Assembly (NCBI RefSeq): GCF_009741445.1
Contig: NZ_CP046507.1
Location: 62,001 to 126,000 of the forward strand
DNA length: 64,000 bases
Reading direction: 5' to 3'
Origin: Mycobacterium avium subsp. avium
GTDB lineage: Bacteria; Actinomycetota; Actinomycetes; Mycobacteriales; Mycobacteriaceae
Shown: piece by piece, positions 59,582 through 64,000 of the stretch
Numbering within the stretch: the first letter of the stretch is position 1
Layout: the number at the start of each line of letters is the position of its first letter
Made by a program: the position numbers and the translations under genes
Notes under the pieces: generated by a model
The model's input: only the letters and a program-made list of their open reading frames with translations
Databases searched by the model: none
Told to the model about the DNA's origin: nothing

Positions 59582-60043
59582 TCAGTTGGTCAGGACGATG
59601 ACGCTCGGGGCCTGCCCCAGCGCGCCGTGCGACGTCGCCGCGGAGTGGAAGACCGACGCCGGCAGCTGGTTCGGGGCCAGGCCGCTGGGGCGCACCGGCG
59701 ACGGCGTGGCCGGCGCGGTGGACGTGCCCGGACCGGTCTGGCCGCCCTGACCGCCGGGTCCGCCCGGGCCGCCGAAGCTGCCGGGACCACCCGGGCCGCC
59801 GGGGCCGCGGTGATGCATCATCGCGTGGTGCTTGTGGTGGTGGTGGCCGTGATGGCCGCCGCGGTGGCCGAGGATGAAGCCGGTGAAGAAGATCACCGCG
59901 ACGATGAACACGATGCCGGCGACGATCGCGACCCACGCGGCGACTTGGAAGACCCGCGGGGCCCGGTATGGCGCCGCGGCAGCGGGCGCCGGTGCAGTGG
60001 CGGTGGAGGTCCGCACAGTGGGGGTTTCAGATGTTTCACTCAT
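59582..60043 (-). CDS. Pro/Gly-rich single-pass membrane protein, paralogue
   Basis: A 153-residue protein parallel to its downstream neighbour: start MSETSETPTV, one helix (about 35-60, AAWVAIVAGIVFIVAVIFF), His/Gly-rich patch (GHRGGHHGHHHHKHH), Gly/Pro repeats and a non-repetitive C-terminus. It corresponds to Rv3706c. The shared AAWVxIVAGIVFI helix shows that the pair arose by tandem duplication. Confidence 0.78.
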   Translation of the reverse strand: MSETSETPTVRTSTATAPAPAAAAPYRAPRVFQVAAWVAIVAGIVFIVAVIFFTGFILGHRGGHHGHHHHKHHAMMHHRGPGGPGGPGSFGGPGGPGGQGGQTGPGTSTAPATPSPVRPSGLAPNQLPASVFHSAATSHGALGQAPSVIVLTN

Positions 60044-60165
60044 GAGACAAATGATGAAGGCGTTAACAATAGCTGCGGCTATGCGCCGGTTATGTAGCAG
60101 CTGTGAACCAAAGCCACTGCTCAACAAGGCATATCGCCGACCCCGAGATTTCGAGGTTAGGGCTT

Positions 60166-60199
60166 CAACCTTGAAAACCAGGGGCGAATTTCAAGGTTG
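60166..60199 (-). terminator. Strong hairpin at the end of the DUF4185 gene
   Basis: CAACCTTGAAA (60166-60176) and TTTCAAGGTTG (60189-60199) form a perfect 11-bp stem with a 12-base loop. It overlaps the stop codon (60191-60193) of the minus-strand gene and lies before the next promoter, so it is probably a terminator. Confidence 0.6.
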
Positions 60200-61339
60200 G
60201 CCCGGCTTGAACGGGTTCACCGCGAACTGGATGACCCGGTAGGGAGCGGCCACCCGCGCGCGGGTGTCCCACTGGCTCACGAAGATGCGCAGCTCGTCGA
60301 GCGTGGAGCCGGGCGAGATGTAGCCGCCGTAGGGCTGCGCGAGCCGGTTGTCGTAGGGCGGCGGCAGGCTTTCCGCCGGCTCGGGCCACTCGTCGTGCTG
60401 CACCACCGTGGTGACCGGCGCGTCACCCAGCATCCTCGGGTCGTCGGCGACCCGGACCTCCATGTTGCCCGTGGTGGCATTGAAATAACTCAGCACGGCC
60501 TTGCCGTCGATCTGCCGGATGCACATCTCGCCCACCGCGTCCGGCCACAGCGGGGTCGGCGGCTTCCCCCACCCGCCTTGCGGTCCGGCCGCCCAGCCCT
60601 GCCACCGGGACCGGTCGGTGAAGGCCTGCGGGGTCACCCGGTACAGCACGACCGGATCCCGGCGGGTGAAACTGTCGGCCACGATGTACACCCAGCCGCT
60701 CGGCGATTCCTCGGTGGGTATCGGGTCGTAATAGCCGCTGATCTGGGTCTGCGAGCCGCCCTGATACGAGGCGGGCCGCGTGGACCCCGGGATCGTCTGC
60801 CAGCCCGCCCGCACCGGTTCGGCGGTCACCAGCCGGGAGCTTTGCGGCTCAAGGTTTTTCGTGGTCGTCACCATCAGGTAGTTGCGCCGGTTGATCTGCA
60901 CCACCCCGGCGGGCAGCTGCGAGGCGCCAGGCGGGGCGGGGTCGGCCAGCAGCGGATTGCTGATCCCGGTGACGCCGGTGTAGCGCACCCCGGCCGGGTC
61001 GTCGACGGACGCGGTGTCGACGCGCAGGGCCACCGGCGCATACCAGCCGCCGAATCCGACGCCCTGGCCCGCGAAGCTGTCGCCGCACACCTGCAGCAGT
61101 TCGGTGGGAAATTCCACGAACTCACACAGGTCGGTGGCGCCGATCCCGTAATCGCCTGTGGGAGTGCCGGTTCCGGCGGTGGGGCCGATGCGCAGCACCT
61201 GGCCGGGCGCCAGCGGGCCCACGATGGGTTCCGGTTCGGGCGCCGGCGGGTCGGCGCGCGCCGCGGTAAACCATTGCGGCGCAAGCAAAGTCAATGCAAG
61301 CGAACACCGCGCGACCAGTCGAGTGTGCGCGGCGCTCAC
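60191..61339 (-). CDS. DUF4185-domain secreted protein
   Basis: A 382-residue protein (compare Rv3707c) with a signal peptide or anchor at residues 1-28 (SLALTLLAPQWFTAARA) and a DUF4185 beta-propeller-like domain: GIGATDLCEFVEFP, VCGDSFAGQGVGFGGW, IPGSTRPASY. Such domains resemble glycan-binding or -cleaving folds. GTG 61339 is the frame's first start. It lies 7 bases downstream of asd on the same strand. Confidence 0.8.
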   Translation of the reverse strand: MSAAHTRLVARCSLALTLLAPQWFTAARADPPAPEPEPIVGPLAPGQVLRIGPTAGTGTPTGDYGIGATDLCEFVEFPTELLQVCGDSFAGQGVGFGGWYAPVALRVDTASVDDPAGVRYTGVTGISNPLLADPAPPGASQLPAGVVQINRRNYLMVTTTKNLEPQSSRLVTAEPVRAGWQTIPGSTRPASYQGGSQTQISGYYDPIPTEESPSGWVYIVADSFTRRDPVVLYRVTPQAFTDRSRWQGWAAGPQGGWGKPPTPLWPDAVGEMCIRQIDGKAVLSYFNATTGNMEVRVADDPRMLGDAPVTTVVQHDEWPEPAESLPPPYDNRLAQPYGGYISPGSTLDELRIFVSQWDTRARVAAPYRVIQFAVNPFKPGQP

Positions 61340-61346
61340 CCGCGCC

Positions 61347-63647
<2,301 letters not shown>

Positions 63648-63806
63648 CTTTTTCCTGCCTCTCCGGGCCTGCGCACTGGTATTTCGGGAATAAGTCCACA
63701 ACAGAATACGTGCCCCCGCATGGTGATTTACGTCGCGATACCGGGTGGCCCGGCCTGCGCGGGCGCCGCGGTCCCGGCGGCATTTTCGCCACGGCGCCAA
63801 TCGCGG

Positions 63807-63812
63807 TAAAGT
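63807..63812 (+). promoter_or_regulatory. -10 of the leuA leader
   Basis: TAAAGT fits TANNNT and ends 7 bases before the leader-peptide GTG at 63820, predicting a transcript starting on that codon (leaderless leader peptide). Confidence 0.5.
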
Positions 63813-63819
63813 TGCCGAC

Positions 63820-63861
63820 GTGCAGCGGGTGCTCCTCCTCGGACGCCGCGACGGGGTCTGA
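63820..63861 (+). CDS. leuA leader peptide (three consecutive Leu codons)
   Basis: A 13-codon frame reading (V/M)[12 protein letters not shown]. Three CTC codons in a row (63832-63840) make it sensitive to leucyl-tRNA supply. The stop TGA at 63859-63861 lies inside the first hairpin of the attenuator downstream. It is too short for ORF callers. Translation is predicted to begin at the first base of the RNA. Confidence 0.75.
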   Translation: MQRVLLLGRRDGV

Positions 63862-63931
63862 TTCCAGACCGGCTTCCCGTCGCGGGTGTTCGCGATGCGC
63901 CGGTCTGAGGTTCCTTCTGATATCCTCGGAG
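63855..63931 (+). promoter_or_regulatory. Leucine-responsive attenuator covering the leuA ribosome site
   Basis: Three mutually exclusive pairings are visible. GGTCTG/CAGACC (63855-63860 and 63865-63870) is hairpin 1:2. CAGACCGGC/GCCGGTCTG (63865-63873 and 63899-63907) is 2:3. TCTGAGG/CCTCGGA (63904-63910 and 63924-63930) is 3:4, and it covers the leuA Shine-Dalgarno GGAG (63928-63931). When ribosomes stall at the leucine codons, 2:3 would form and open the ribosome site. This type of leucine leader is described in actinobacteria. Confidence 0.7.
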
Positions 63932-63939
63932 CAATCACC

Positions 63940-64000
63940 GTGACTTCCCATCCCGACGCCTTCAGCTCGTCCCGCAGCATCGTCAAACCCGCCGGCCCGC
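63940..64000 (+). CDS. leuA: 2-isopropylmalate synthase, N-terminal fragment
   Basis: The first 20 codons, cut off by the window end: [20 protein letters not shown], which matches the LeuA N-terminus (IVKPAGPP). LeuA condenses 2-ketoisovalerate with acetyl-CoA in leucine synthesis. GTG 63940 has GGAG 8 bases upstream. It is divergent from lysC, as in M. tuberculosis. Confidence 0.85.
   Translation, partial: MTSHPDAFSSSRSIVKPAGP

Overview
The window is mycobacterial chromosome: high GC, GTG/ATG starts, tightly overlapping genes, WhiB and Crp regulators, the complete ergothioneine operon, and gene order matching the M. tuberculosis stretch Rv3667 to Rv3710. The differences from M. tuberculosis suggest a non-tuberculous species, possibly close to the M. 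avium group. That placement is inference from remembered gene order and proteins; no database was searched.

Layout. 1-16.9 kb is conserved core: end of acs, a secreted S1 protease, a holin-like membrane protein, ephE, the marP operon (marP-NUDIX-TlpA, with nth behind it), crp, the MBL/RidA/DUF4177 operon, a paired ArsA-like ATPase operon, whiB4, ponA2, a metallophosphoesterase, a cysteine desulfhydrase-like enzyme and tRNA-Pro. 16.9-39.6 kb is largely accessory. Its first part (16.9-30.0 kb) is a stress-signalling block: a GAF-ANTAR protein, a membrane Mrr nuclease, UsfY-like and DUF4193 proteins, the anti-anti-sigma factor rsfB, and a stressosome-type RsbR-RsbS-RsbT-phosphatase cassette ending in a PAS-GAF-PP2C-kinase protein. 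Haem-oxygenase-like, CDGSH, methyltransferase, DJ-1/PfpI and F420-type genes follow. Several of these genes carry SigF-type promoters (GTTT-N15/16-GGGTAT). Its second part (30.0-39.6 kb) is a self-contained selenocysteine system: a three-subunit formate dehydrogenase whose catalytic subunit has an in-frame TGA followed by a SECIS hairpin, then selD, tRNA-Sec, selA and selB.

39.6-48.7 kb returns to core genes: a GatB/YqeY protein, then the MoxR-DUF58-DUF4129 cluster with SpoIIM- and RDD-family membrane proteins, ending in an extra small membrane gene and a PadR regulator. 48.8-58.0 kb holds glpK, a glutamate-cysteine-ligase-family gene, a methyltransferase and egtE-D-C-B-A. 58.2-64.0 kb holds a PknH-sensor-like lipid/secreted protein, two Pro/Gly-rich membrane paralogues, a DUF4185 protein, asd-lysC, and the start of leuA behind a leucine leader-peptide attenuator.

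How the parts work together. The RST cassette and RsfB probably feed SigF, and SigF probably transcribes neighbouring stress genes. The Sec machinery in the island is enough to decode the single selenoprotein visible here. Two apparent single-base deletions (3' end of marP, 5' end of the 40.2 kb membrane gene) may be sequencing errors or real frameshifts.
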